Made by a program: the position numbers and the translations under genes. A stretch of 64,000 nucleotides of DNA, from assembly GCA_964387075.1 (NCBI GenBank), contig CAYLVB010000001.1:434001-498000 (forward strand). The letters are read 5' to 3'. Below the pieces are notes generated by a model. The model saw only the letters and a list, made by a program, of their open reading frames with translations, was not told the DNA's origin and did no database searches. The stretch's first letter is position 1. The number at the start of each line of letters is the position of its first letter. Below are positions 50,725 to 59,710 of the stretch, piece after piece. The DNA comes from PALSA-968 sp964387075 (lineage in GTDB: Bacteria; Bacteroidota; Bacteroidia; B-17B0; Aurantibacillaceae).

Positions 50725-52680
50725 GTGCAAATCTCAATAATCATAGTTAACTATAATGTTAAACATTTTATCGAACAATGTTTACATTCGGTGTACAAGG
50801 CATTAAAAGGCATTGAAGGCGAGGTATTTGTAGTGGATAATAACTCGGTGGATGGGTCGGTGGCCCTGGTACGCGAGAAATTCCCAAAAGTAAACTTAAT
50901 TGAGAATAAGGTAAATGCGGGCTTTTCGAGGGCCAATAACCAGGCTATTCGCCAATGTAAGGGCCACTATGTGCTGCTTTTGAACCCCGATACCGTTGTG
51001 CAGGAAGACACCTTCAGCAAGGCCATCGCTTTTATGGAGGCGCACCCCGAAGCAGGCGGTTTAGGCGTGAAAATGGTGGATGGGAAAGGGAACTTCCTTC
51101 CTGAATCCAAGCGAGGACTACCCACCCCGGGCGTGGCTTTTTATAAAATATTCGGGCTTTCTAAATTATTCCCCGGCTCTAAAAGATTTGGAGCCTATCA
51201 CCTCACCTATCTCGATAAAAATAAGACCCACGCCGTGGATGTGCTCAGTGGGGCATTTATGCTTTTACGGAAAGAGACCCTCGATAAAGTTGGCTTGCTG
51301 GATGAGGATTATTTCATGTATGGGGAGGACATCGATCTTTCTTACCGCATCGTTTTGGAAGGCTATAAGAATTACTATTTCCCGGAGACCACCATCATTC
51401 ACTACAAGGGAGAAAGCACGAAGAAGAGCAGCATCAACTATGTATTTGTGTTCTACCGCGCCATGGCCATCTTTGCGAAGAAGCACTTTTCGCATCAAAG
51501 AGCGCGTACTTTTTCTTTTCTCATCAATTTTGCCATTTACCTGCGGGCCGGCATATCGGTATCCTGGCGTGTGGCCAAACAGCTTTGTGTACCCGCAATG
51601 GATTTCGCCCTGATCTTTTTCTCCCTGTTCGCGGTTAAAGAATTCTACGAGAAGCAGAAATTCCTGGAAGGAGAAGGGGCCTACGCGCCGCATCTTGTAA
51701 AATGGGCTTTTCTCGCCTATTCTTTCATTTGGGTGATCTCGGTCTTCTTCAGTGGGGGTTACGACAAACCCGTAAAACTGAAACGAATTATTCGCGGCGT
51801 GATCGCGGGAACTGCCCTGATCCTCATTGGCTATTCACTCTTACCAGAAGCCTATCGTTTCTCGCGGGCCATCATTTTATTGGGAAGCGCCTCTACCCTG
51901 GCGGGATTGATCACACTGCGGGTCATTTTTCACCTGGCTAAGATCAGCGGTTACATTTTGTGGCAGAACGAAAGCAAGCGCATTGCCATTGTAGGCGACG
52001 AAGAAGAGTATGATCGTGTAACCGGGCTGCTGAAAGAAACCCATGTTAAACCTGCCCTTGAAGGATTCGTTTCAACGGATGAGAATTCCGGTTCACAAAA
52101 AGCGGGTTGGCTTGGAAACATTAGCCAATTAAATGAAGTGATCGAGATCCACAAAGTGCAGGAGATCATTTTCTGCTCTAAGAATCTCTCTTCCCGGCAG
52201 ATCATTTCGCACATGCTGCAACTCGTTTCGGCGGGTGTTGATTTCAAGATCGCCCCGCAGGGCAGTCTCTCCATCATTGGCAGCAACAGCATCGATACCG
52301 CCGGCGATCTTTACGTGATCGACTTCAACTCGGTATCCAAACCTAACAATAAACGCAACAAACGCGTATTCGATTTCCTGTTCTCGCTCCTGCTGCTGGC
52401 CCTATTACCGGTCTCCTTCATCATCCAGAAAAAGCCTTTCGCTTTCCTCTCAAATCTGATCCTCGTACTCTTTGGCGCCAAGACCTGGGTGGGTTATGAG
52501 GCCGGCGCCGACCCCCGTCTGCCCCACATCAAAAAAGCGGTGCTTCCCCCTTACGCTGGGCTTTCTATCAGCGACACCGAGGCTAAAAACAAGGTAAATC
52601 TCGCCTATTCCAAGAACTACCGGGTAGAGAACGACCTGGCCCTGGTACTAAAAAATCTACGGTCTCTGGGCTCACAATAA
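50725..52680 (+). CDS. GT2 glycosyltransferase fused to a degenerate polyprenyl-phosphate sugar transferase module
   Basis: 651 aa from a GTG at 50725 (MQISIIIVNYNVKHFIEQ; the frame is open to 50701). Residues ~1-260 are a family 2 glycosyltransferase (VVDNNSVDGS, LNPDTVV, EDIDLSYRI). Four membrane helices follow at ~265-400, then a Rossmann-like CoA_binding_3 region (RIAIVGDEEEYDRVTG). The final part resembles the start of a bacterial sugar transferase (NKRVFDFLFSLLLLALLP) but lacks its catalytic loop. It probably makes a lipid-linked or capsular glycan. Confidence 0.85.
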   Translation: MQISIIIVNYNVKHFIEQCLHSVYKALKGIEGEVFVVDNNSVDGSVALVREKFPKVNLIENKVNAGFSRANNQAIRQCKGHYVLLLNPDTVVQEDTFSKAIAFMEAHPEAGGLGVKMVDGKGNFLPESKRGLPTPGVAFYKIFGLSKLFPGSKRFGAYHLTYLDKNKTHAVDVLSGAFMLLRKETLDKVGLLDEDYFMYGEDIDLSYRIVLEGYKNYYFPETTIIHYKGESTKKSSINYVFVFYRAMAIFAKKHFSHQRARTFSFLINFAIYLRAGISVSWRVAKQLCVPAMDFALIFFSLFAVKEFYEKQKFLEGEGAYAPHLVKWAFLAYSFIWVISVFFSGGYDKPVKLKRIIRGVIAGTALILIGYSLLPEAYRFSRAIILLGSASTLAGLITLRVIFHLAKISGYILWQNESKRIAIVGDEEEYDRVTGLLKETHVKPALEGFVSTDENSGSQKAGWLGNISQLNEVIEIHKVQEIIFCSKNLSSRQIISHMLQLVSAGVDFKIAPQGSLSIIGSNSIDTAGDLYVIDFNSVSKPNNKRNKRVFDFLFSLLLLALLPVSFIIQKKPFAFLSNLILVLFGAKTWVGYEAGADPRLPHIKKAVLPPYAGLSISDTEAKNKVNLAYSKNYRVENDLALVLKNLRSLGSQ

Positions 52681-52733
52681 CAAGGGTTCTACCCTGTATT
52701 TCATTGGTCAGCCTCAATATTCAATTAGGCAAA

Positions 52734-52741
52734 TAAATTTG
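52734..52741 (+). promoter_or_regulatory. -7 box (TAAATTTG) of ilvE
   Basis: Perfect TAnnTTTG, 48 nt before the ATG at 52790. A TTG at 52739 inside this box opens a longer frame, which I rejected for that reason. Confidence 0.5.
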
Positions 52742-52789
52742 CAAAGGTCAGAAAAATGTGGTTATTTGGCAGTGAACAATACTCATCTT

Positions 52790-53863
52790 ATGATCGCAAC
52801 GCGGGCCATAAACATTCACGTTAACAAAGCTCCTAAGAGTCGTGTTAAGGACCAGGACATCAATGCCGTTCCTTTCGGTAAGATCTTTACCGACCACATG
52901 TTCGTGGCCGAGTACGAGAACGGAAAATGGACCAAGCTTTCCATCGAGCCTTACGGAAGTATCTCTATGAGCTACGCGACCTGCGCATTGCATTACGGGC
53001 AAACTATTTTTGAAGGAATGAAAGCCTATCGCACCGTAAAGGATGAGATCGTGTTGTTCCGCCCCTATGAGAACTTCAAGCGCATTAACAAATCGGGCGA
53101 GCGAATGGCCATGCCCGAGGTGCCGGAGGAAATTTTCATGGGTGGTTTAGTTGAGCTTTTGAAATTAGATAAGGACTGGGTTCCCGATGGAGAATTCGGA
53201 TCTCTCTACATTCGTCCTTTCATCATTGCTACCGAAGAAGCTATCGGCGTTCGCCCGAGTGATACCTACAAATTCATCATCATCATGGCGCCTGCAGGTA
53301 AGTACTACAGCGAGCCTTTACGTGTATTGGTAGAGAGAGCTTATTTCAGGGCAGTAGAAGGTGGTGTAGGTTTTGTGAAGGTTGGCGGAAATTATGGAAG
53401 ATCTTTGTACCCAACCAAACTTGCCCAGCAAAAAGGCTACCAGCAGGTGATCTGGACCGATTCGAAAACGCATCAATATGTGGAGGAGTCCGGAACCATG
53501 AACCTGATGTTTGTGATGGGGAATAAAGTAGTGACCCCCGCGCTCAGCGACACTATTTTAGCCGGCATTACCAGGGATACTGTGCTTAAGTTGGCAAAAC
53601 ACTGGGGTATGGAAGTAGAGGAAAGAAAGATAAGTATACCCGAAATTCTGGAAGCCCATAAGACCGGGCAATTGAAAGAAGCCTTTGGAACAGGCACAGC
53701 CGCTACCATCGCGCAGATCATTACCATTGGCTGCGATGGAACAGACTATCAATTGCCTCCTGTAGAAGAGAGGAAGTTCTCTAACAAGGTTGATGAGACC
53801 TTACGCGCTATACGCAAAGGCAAGGTAGCCGATGAGTTTGGCTGGATAGAGAAGGTTTGCTAA
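52790..53863 (+). CDS. ilvE: branched-chain amino acid aminotransferase
   Basis: 357 aa, the long class IV (type II) form. The PLP lysine is in FVKVGGNYGRSLYPT; other landmarks are YATCALHYGQTIFEGMKAYR, SLYIRPFIIATEE, YVEESGTMNLMFV and AFGTGTAATIAQI. It transaminates Leu, Ile and Val in their last biosynthetic (or first catabolic) step. It stands alone here. Confidence 0.96.
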   Translation: MIATRAINIHVNKAPKSRVKDQDINAVPFGKIFTDHMFVAEYENGKWTKLSIEPYGSISMSYATCALHYGQTIFEGMKAYRTVKDEIVLFRPYENFKRINKSGERMAMPEVPEEIFMGGLVELLKLDKDWVPDGEFGSLYIRPFIIATEEAIGVRPSDTYKFIIIMAPAGKYYSEPLRVLVERAYFRAVEGGVGFVKVGGNYGRSLYPTKLAQQKGYQQVIWTDSKTHQYVEESGTMNLMFVMGNKVVTPALSDTILAGITRDTVLKLAKHWGMEVEERKISIPEILEAHKTGQLKEAFGTGTAATIAQIITIGCDGTDYQLPPVEERKFSNKVDETLRAIRKGKVADEFGWIEKVC

Positions 53864-53911
53864 ACATTACATACAAAGGAGAGTCATAACATGCAAGTTC
53901 GTAGTGCAGAA

Positions 53912-54172
53912 CTAAACCACCGTGATATAAAGCCCCAGTATAGCCAATACGAGGGTCACAAAGATCACCAGCATCCATCTCAGCAATTCTATCTTCGCGT
54001 TGACGATATCGGCCTTGAGCATGGCGATATCTTCCTTTTGCGCCAGTAAGTTCTTGGGGTCAATAAAATTCCGGTCGAAACGATTCTCTAATTGCTTCAC
54101 CAGGGCGTTTGCTTCTTTCTCGCCTAATTTCGTACACAATAATTCATAGAGTTGTATCTCGTAAAGTCCCAT
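53912..54172 (-). CDS. small coiled-coil membrane protein (DUF1640-like)
   Basis: 86 aa. The layout is a charged helical part (YEIQLYELLCTKLGEKEANALVKQ), a second coiled-coil stretch (NLLAQKEDIAMLKADIVNAKIELLRW) and one C-terminal membrane helix (MLVIFVTLVLAILGLYITVV). This matches the CCDC90/DUF1640-type proteins, which are small tail-anchored coiled coils of unknown role in bacteria. It lies in reverse between ilvE and the palindromic region. Confidence 0.7.
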   Translation of the reverse strand: MGLYEIQLYELLCTKLGEKEANALVKQLENRFDRNFIDPKNLLAQKEDIAMLKADIVNAKIELLRWMLVIFVTLVLAILGLYITVV

Positions 54173-54244
54173 CGCCGCCTCCTTTCTGATTAGTATAGTT
54201 TACGGCTGCGCGAGGAACAGGTTACAAAGAGGGGGCTGTTTTCA

Positions 54245-54457
54245 ACATCCCCCGTTCCTGCTTCGCGGAACTGCCCCCTTCAAAGGGGGAATGCTCGTTT
54301 CTTTTTGATGAGATCCAGTAACACGATCAATTCACCGATCAGGCAAGTGAAGATGGGAGGATCCTTTCGTTTGCAAGGAGCTCAAAAGAAACGAGAATCA
54401 TTCCCCCTTTAAAGGGGGAGATTTCGGCCAGCGAAGCGTAGGCCGAAGAGGGGGATG
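54245..54457. repeat. 213-nt imperfect inverted-repeat element
   Basis: The left arm (54245-54307) and right arm (54383-54457) are imperfect inverted copies. GGGGGAATGCTCGTTTC on the left matches the complement of GAAACGAGAATCATTCCCCC on the right, apart from a 3-nt indel. Outer parts share ACATCCCCC and the CTTCGC core. The right arm contains the perfect palindrome CCCCCTTTAAAGGGGG (54403-54418). There is no ORF in the ~75-nt centre. The element abuts the last codon of the TPR-SpoIIE gene. Confidence 0.7.
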
Positions 54458-56593
54458 TCACACCCGCACGCCCACGATCAGCACATCGTCGATCTGTTCC
54501 TGGGAAACCTTCCAGGAAAGGAAGGTCTTGTGCAGCACATCCTTCTGTTGTTCAATGCCCAGGTCCTGGATAGAAGTTAGCAGCTCGCGGAAAGTGGATG
54601 AGAACAACTTCTTTCCTTCGGGCCCTCCTTTTTGGTCGGCATAGCCATCTGTGTAGAGATAAAAAGTATCGCCCTTTTCCAGGTCAAACTCGTGCGAAGT
54701 GAATTTTTCGGTGGCCATGCCAATGGTAGTGCGGTCGGCCTTGAATTCCAGCAGCTTTTTATTACGAACGAGGTACAGCGAATTGTGCGCTCCTGCGTAT
54801 TTCAGTTTCTGTTTCTTTTTATCGAGATTCACTAAGGCTATGTCCATTCCATACTTGATCGAAGTGCTGTCGGTGTCCTGGTTCAGCATGGTCACTACGC
54901 TTTGGTTCAGGTGATCGAGTATTTTGGCGGGCTCTGAAAGTTTTTCCTTGCCCACAGTATTCTCCAGCATGTTAAAGGCCATCACGCTCATCAGGGCGCC
55001 CGGCACGCCGTGTCCTGTGCAATCTACCGCGGCCAGCAACGCATCTCCGTTATGCGAATAGGTCCAGTAAAAATCACCGCTCACAATATCTTTTGGCAGG
55101 AAGAGCACAAAGGAATCGGGGAAAGAACTCTTGATCTTTTCGGCCGACGGTAAAATGGCGCCCTGTATATTGCTGGCGTACTCAATGCTGTCGGTTATCT
55201 GCACATTCTTTTCCTGGATGATACTTTTTTGTTTTTCTACCTCCTGCTTTTGCTTTTCAATGAGGATATTCTTATTGGTCAATTCTACATTGGCCTTTTG
55301 TTTGAGCCTATAGCTTCGGTAAATGAATACCGCCAGCAGCAAGACCAGGATAAGTCCCGCAGCGATAGATGCCATGATGATCTTTTGCCGGTGTTTTTCC
55401 TGCTCGGCGATCAGGTCTTTTTTGTCCTGCTCGGCTTTTGCCGCAGCCTCCTTCTTCTCGAACTCATAATTCATCTCCTTGCGCACGATCTGTTTCTTGC
55501 TATCTTCATTATAGAGTGAATCTTTTAGTACGATGCTCTTTTTATAATGCTCCAGTGCCTCTTTGGGGCGGTTGGTGCGCGTGTATAATTCACTCAGCTG
55601 GCCTTCCATCTGCATCACGTATTGCAGGTAATTGATGCTGTCGAACATGGCCAGGGATTTCTTGATGAGTTTCTCGGCCTCCCCGAACTTGCCGAGCTCC
55701 ATATTGGCCATACCCATATTGCCGATCGTTAAGGCAATGCGACTTTTATCCCCCATTTTATAGGAAGCGTCAAGGGCCTTCTTTTGGTACTCGAGCGCTT
55801 TATCGTATTCTTTCATGCTGGTGTACACCGAGCCAATGTTACCGAGATGATCGGTCATGCCGCTAAATTCTCCGGCGTTTTCCGATATCTTCAAGGCTTT
55901 GAAATAATATTCGAGTGCTTTAGGATGGTCTTTCTGTTCCGCGTAGAGATTACCGATATTACCGGTATGGCGCGCCACGCCCGCTTTATTTCCACTTTTC
56001 TCGTCGATCTTCAAAGCTTTTTCGAAATACTCGCGCGCCTTGCCATACTCGGCCTGGTTCCAGTAGACCAAACCAATATTCCCAAGGCAAATGGAGATCA
56101 GGTTTGGATCGCCTATTTCTTCATCGATCTTCAGGGCCTTGAGATCATAATCCAGCGCCTTGGGATAATTTCCCTGCGTCCAGTATATGAGTCCAATGTT
56201 TCCGAGGCAACGGCCAATTCCTTTTTTATCTCCAAGTTCCCGGCAGCTTTCAAGCGAGTGTGTAAAGTGCTCGAGCGCACTCAGGTAATCTCCTTTGTTC
56301 CAATACCCAAGACCCAGGTTGTTTTGGGCGATGCCCATGCCCGCTTTCGTTCCGCGGGAAACCGGGAGTTGCTTGCCCAGATCAAGCGCCCTTTGGGCAT
56401 AGGCTAATGTGCTGTCGAACATACCGGCGCTGGCGTAGTTCCTGCTCAGGGCATTCAGACATTTCATGCGGTTGGTGTCTTGCCCGTGCTTTGGCAATTC
56501 TTTTTGTAGGGAGTCGAGTTTAGGTGTCTGCGAAAAAAGAGGGGCGCAGATCAAAAAAAAGCAAGCGGAAAGAAAATGTTTTCTCGGGAACAT
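54458..56593 (-). CDS. TPR-SpoIIE membrane sensor phosphatase
   Basis: 711 aa. Signal peptide (MFPRKHFLSACFFLICAPLFSQ), about seven TPR repeats in the periplasm (~25-360), a membrane helix near 405-425 (IIMASIAAGLILVLLLAVFIY), a coiled coil, the conserved ITDSIEYASNIQGAILPS linker, and a complete SpoIIE/PP2C domain with its Asp motifs (SGDFYW, VDCTGHGVPGA, YTDGYADQ, DDVLIVG). It probably senses an extracytoplasmic signal and dephosphorylates an anti-anti-sigma-like partner. Its stop codon (54458-54460) is the edge of the inverted-repeat element. Confidence 0.93.
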   Translation of the reverse strand: MFPRKHFLSACFFLICAPLFSQTPKLDSLQKELPKHGQDTNRMKCLNALSRNYASAGMFDSTLAYAQRALDLGKQLPVSRGTKAGMGIAQNNLGLGYWNKGDYLSALEHFTHSLESCRELGDKKGIGRCLGNIGLIYWTQGNYPKALDYDLKALKIDEEIGDPNLISICLGNIGLVYWNQAEYGKAREYFEKALKIDEKSGNKAGVARHTGNIGNLYAEQKDHPKALEYYFKALKISENAGEFSGMTDHLGNIGSVYTSMKEYDKALEYQKKALDASYKMGDKSRIALTIGNMGMANMELGKFGEAEKLIKKSLAMFDSINYLQYVMQMEGQLSELYTRTNRPKEALEHYKKSIVLKDSLYNEDSKKQIVRKEMNYEFEKKEAAAKAEQDKKDLIAEQEKHRQKIIMASIAAGLILVLLLAVFIYRSYRLKQKANVELTNKNILIEKQKQEVEKQKSIIQEKNVQITDSIEYASNIQGAILPSAEKIKSSFPDSFVLFLPKDIVSGDFYWTYSHNGDALLAAVDCTGHGVPGALMSVMAFNMLENTVGKEKLSEPAKILDHLNQSVVTMLNQDTDSTSIKYGMDIALVNLDKKKQKLKYAGAHNSLYLVRNKKLLEFKADRTTIGMATEKFTSHEFDLEKGDTFYLYTDGYADQKGGPEGKKLFSSTFRELLTSIQDLGIEQQKDVLHKTFLSWKVSQEQIDDVLIVGVRV

Positions 56594-56632
56594 AGCGGAA
56601 TGAGCTTGTAAGTAAATTTACAAAAAAGCCCC

Positions 56633-57733
56633 TTACTCCTTTATAATCTTTTGAACAGTCGGAACACCCTCCTTTCCGTAGGAAAGCCGGATAAAGTAGG
56701 TGCCGGCCACGGCATTGGAAAGATCAAAGCTCCGTTCATTCATCCCCTCGTTCAGCACCCCGGAGCCTTGATCTATGATCTTCCCGTAGATATCGGATAT
56801 CTCGTAATTGAATCCTTTTTCCTGATCCGCCATCTGCCTGAAAGTAAAAACGCCGCCGCACGGGTTGGGAAAGACCAGGGGTTCCCACTGCTTATACTTC
56901 TTTTCTATGGCTATCGCAGGAAAATACTCGTAGCTACCGTTATGGTCGGTTTGCTTTAAACGATAATACAAAACTTCGTCGCGCCCCTCCCGGTCGATAA
57001 ACTCGTATTTTTTTTCCACCATGGAATTTCCGGCACCTTTCACACGGGTTATTTCTATGTACTCTTTTCCATCAACCGAGCGTTCAATGGTAAAATGATC
57101 GTTAAAGCTTTCAGTGGCTGTGCTCCAGGTAAGCAGGTTTTCCCTTCCCAGGTCCTTTCCTTCAAAGCTCAGTAATTCCACAGGCATGGTACATCCGCCA
57201 CCGGTTATGGTTTGCGTGCCCGGTGCATTGTTGGTGCCATACACCTTTGAACCGGTGACGATATAAGATGCATTGGCAATAGTGCTCACCGCGATCGTTG
57301 CTCCGCAGGTTGCCCCCGCGGCAAAATCGGCAGTGATCCAGTAATATCTTTGCATAGGAGCCGCCCCAAGGCCGTTGGTAAAGGTAAAGGTATGGGTGCC
57401 CGGCCCAAGTCCTGTGGTTAGGGTTTGCTTTAGTGTAGATGTATTGAAGGCCTCGAAATTGGTCTGGTACAATTTTAAATTTACAAGATCGCCGGCGGCA
57501 TAGGTGCCGGTTGTGGTGAAACTATTGACAGAAGTAAAACTGGGCGAGCCAGCGGTTACATTGCATGTAAAATAATACAGGATCACATTGGTAGCTCCGG
57601 CCGCGGGAGTTCCGGCACCGGGTTGACTGCTGTTGGTATTGATGTTAGTAGTTTGCGCAGACACGTGGTTCCGGGGCAGACATAAAAACACAATTGTCAG
57701 AAAAATAAATACTATTTTATTCTCCACTTTCAT
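56633..57733 (-). CDS. secreted protein with T9SS type A sorting domain
   Basis: 366 aa. Signal peptide ends near HVSAQ. The middle contains beta-rich domains with many Thr/Gly/Asn, and a fibronectin-like part (LLSFEGKDLGRENLLTWSTATESFNDHFTIERS). The last ~80 residues are a type A sorting domain (PLVFPNPCGGVFTFRQ ... GTYFIRLSYGKEG). The cargo function is unknown; adhesion or matrix is likely. Confidence 0.85.
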   Translation of the reverse strand: MKVENKIVFIFLTIVFLCLPRNHVSAQTTNINTNSSQPGAGTPAAGATNVILYYFTCNVTAGSPSFTSVNSFTTTGTYAAGDLVNLKLYQTNFEAFNTSTLKQTLTTGLGPGTHTFTFTNGLGAAPMQRYYWITADFAAGATCGATIAVSTIANASYIVTGSKVYGTNNAPGTQTITGGGCTMPVELLSFEGKDLGRENLLTWSTATESFNDHFTIERSVDGKEYIEITRVKGAGNSMVEKKYEFIDREGRDEVLYYRLKQTDHNGSYEYFPAIAIEKKYKQWEPLVFPNPCGGVFTFRQMADQEKGFNYEISDIYGKIIDQGSGVLNEGMNERSFDLSNAVAGTYFIRLSYGKEGVPTVQKIIKE

Positions 57734-57880
57734 AACCGAAGGTTTAAAGAGGCAGAGACACAGAGGCGGTATTACTAATTTAGTAAACCTCAGGGCTTAA
57801 ACCCAAAAATTAATGGAATAATGTAACCTTTTTAGACCTAAACGAGTTTAGATGAAGGGGAAATTACTTCCTCGATGCAG

Positions 57881-59482
57881 TTATTGCATAGCGGCCTTCA
57901 CAAAGTGCGTGAAGAGCGGGTGTGGTTTCTCAACCGTGCTTTTGTACTCGGGGTGAAATTGCACGCCAATGAAGAAAGGATGCTTAGGTATTTCAACGAT
58001 CTCCACCAGCCCCGCGTTCGGATTGATGCCGGAAAGTGCCATACCCGCCTCGGCAAACTGCGTGCGGTATTCGTTGTTGAACTCGTAACGGTGACGGTGG
58101 CGCTCGTTGATGTCGTCTTTACCGTAAATTTTTCTTGCCAGTGTACCTTCCTCTAAGCGGCAAGGATAAGAACCCAAACGCATGGTGCCGCCCATGTGTG
58201 AAATATCTTTCTGAGCTTCCATCATGTCGATGACGGGACTGCTTGTGGCGGGATTCATTTCACGGCTGTGCGCGTCCTTCAAATTTAAAACGTGGCGGGC
58301 GAATTCGATCACCGCGCATTGCATGCCTAAGCAAATGCCGAAGAATGGAACATTTTTCTCACGGGCGTATTTGATAGCTAATATTTTTCCTTCAATACCA
58401 CGGCTTCCGAAACCCGGTGCAACCAAAATTCCTTTGAGGCCTTTTAGCTTTTCTTCGATATTCTCTTCAGTCAGATTTTCGGAGTGGATCCAGTCGAGTT
58501 TTACTTTGCACTCGTTCACCACGCCGGCGTGAATGAAGGCTTCTGCAATGGATTTGTAAGAATCCTTCAGTTCCACATACTTTCCGATCAAACCGATGCG
58601 GATCTCTTTCTTAGGATTCTTGAGCTTTTGCAGGAATTCCTTCCATTTTTCAAGTTCGGCCTCTTTTCCGGGCTCTAATCCCAGTTTCTTTAATACGATC
58701 TGGTCCAGGTGCTCTTTCTCCATAAGCAGCGGCACTTCGTAAATGGTACTCGCGTCGCAGGCTTCAATTACAGCCTCGGGAGCTACGTTGCAGAACAAAG
58801 CAATTTTGCGGCGAATGTCTTTATTGATATGGTGCTCGGCACGACAAACCAAAATATCCGGCTGCACTCCCGATTCGAGCAATAGTTTTACGGAGTGCTG
58901 GGTAGGTTTTGTTTTTAATTCTCCTGTGGTAGATAGGAAGGGCAGTAAAGTAAGATGTATCACCAAACAATTGTGGCCTAACTCCCACTTCAACTGACGA
59001 ACTGCCTCGATGTATGGTAATGACTCGATGTCGCCAACCGTTCCACCGATCTCGGTGATCACGAATTGGAACTTGCCGGTTTTTCCTAAATTTTTAATGC
59101 GGTTCTTGATCTCGTCGGTGATATGCGGGATTACCTGTACGGTTTTTCCCAGGAATTCGCCCTTGCGTTCCTTTTCAATAACGCTTTGGTAAATGCGTCC
59201 GGTGGTTACGTTATTGGCTTTGGAAGTGGGTACGTTAAGGAAGCGCTCGTAGTGGCCTAGGTCGAGATCGGTTTCGGCTCCGTCATCGGTAACATAACAT
59301 TCGCCGTGTTCATAAGGGTTGAGGGTTCCGGGATCTACGTTGATGTAGGGATCCAGCTTCTGGATAGTAACGGTATAGCCGCGGGCCTGGAGCAATTTGG
59401 CCAGAGATGCTGAGATGATTCCTTTTCCTAGAGATGAAGTTACGCCCCCGGTAACAAAGATGAATTTGGCGTTGTTTGGCAT
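57881..59482 (-). CDS. pyrG: CTP synthase
   Basis: 533 aa, full length. The N-terminal synthetase domain has FVTGGVTSSLGKGIISASLAKLL and the allosteric/UTP-site ITEIGGTVGDIESLPY. The C-terminal class I glutamine amidotransferase has the catalytic Cys in FFGICLGMQ and the His-Glu pair in HPEYKS. It aminates UTP to CTP in pyrimidine synthesis. The start region is covered by a perfect palindrome and a -7 box. Confidence 0.97.
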   Translation of the reverse strand: MPNNAKFIFVTGGVTSSLGKGIISASLAKLLQARGYTVTIQKLDPYINVDPGTLNPYEHGECYVTDDGAETDLDLGHYERFLNVPTSKANNVTTGRIYQSVIEKERKGEFLGKTVQVIPHITDEIKNRIKNLGKTGKFQFVITEIGGTVGDIESLPYIEAVRQLKWELGHNCLVIHLTLLPFLSTTGELKTKPTQHSVKLLLESGVQPDILVCRAEHHINKDIRRKIALFCNVAPEAVIEACDASTIYEVPLLMEKEHLDQIVLKKLGLEPGKEAELEKWKEFLQKLKNPKKEIRIGLIGKYVELKDSYKSIAEAFIHAGVVNECKVKLDWIHSENLTEENIEEKLKGLKGILVAPGFGSRGIEGKILAIKYAREKNVPFFGICLGMQCAVIEFARHVLNLKDAHSREMNPATSSPVIDMMEAQKDISHMGGTMRLGSYPCRLEEGTLARKIYGKDDINERHRHRYEFNNEYRTQFAEAGMALSGINPNAGLVEIVEIPKHPFFIGVQFHPEYKSTVEKPHPLFTHFVKAAMQ

Positions 59483-59513
59483 ACAGTTTTTCTAAAAACT
59501 GTATGCAAAGATA
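59479..59513 (-). promoter_or_regulatory. pyrG promoter and perfect palindrome over the start codon
   Basis: GCATACAGTTTTT (59479-59491) and AAAAACTGTATGC (59494-59506) are exact complements with 2 nt between. The pyrG ATG (59480-59482) lies in one arm. The -7 box TATCTTTG (59506-59513, minus strand) abuts the other arm. The RNA could fold with a UAGA loop and hide the start codon, or the DNA could be an operator at the transcription start. Confidence 0.6.
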
Positions 59514-59594
59514 GCTTTTGAACCAGTACAAGAAAATATAAGTATTAACAAATGATTGATCCTAAGTTGTAGGGGCTCAAAGGGCTATAATTGG

Positions 59595-59697
59595 TTTTGA
59601 TGCCCAATATTGGATAAACATCAAAAAAGCGATATTTTGATGTTTATTAGGGATTTCTTCGTATATTTGATGGCTTCATTCAATGTAAACATCAAAA
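59595..59697 (+). promoter_or_regulatory. fic operator region: repeated CATCAAAA / TTTTGATG boxes around a -7 box
   Basis: A perfect inverted repeat ATAAACATCAAAA (59614-59626), 8 nt, TTTTGATGTTTAT (59635-59647) is followed by -7 box TATATTTG (59662-59669) and a further TAAACATCAAAA half-site (59686-59697). Another TTTTGATG lies at 59595-59602. This arrangement suggests binding by a dimeric repressor, possibly the Fic protein itself through its winged helix. Confidence 0.65.
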
Positions 59698-59710
59698 ATT
59701 GGCAAATTCA

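Noticed and set aside
50663..50737. 25-residue extension of the HAD-hydrolase gene
   Set aside because: It overlaps the divergent gene's upstream region; the TTG at 50662 gives the canonical start of the fold.
59699..59710. TTG start 4 codons upstream of fic
   Set aside because: It adds residues within the operator half-site; the ATG at 59711 fits the family.
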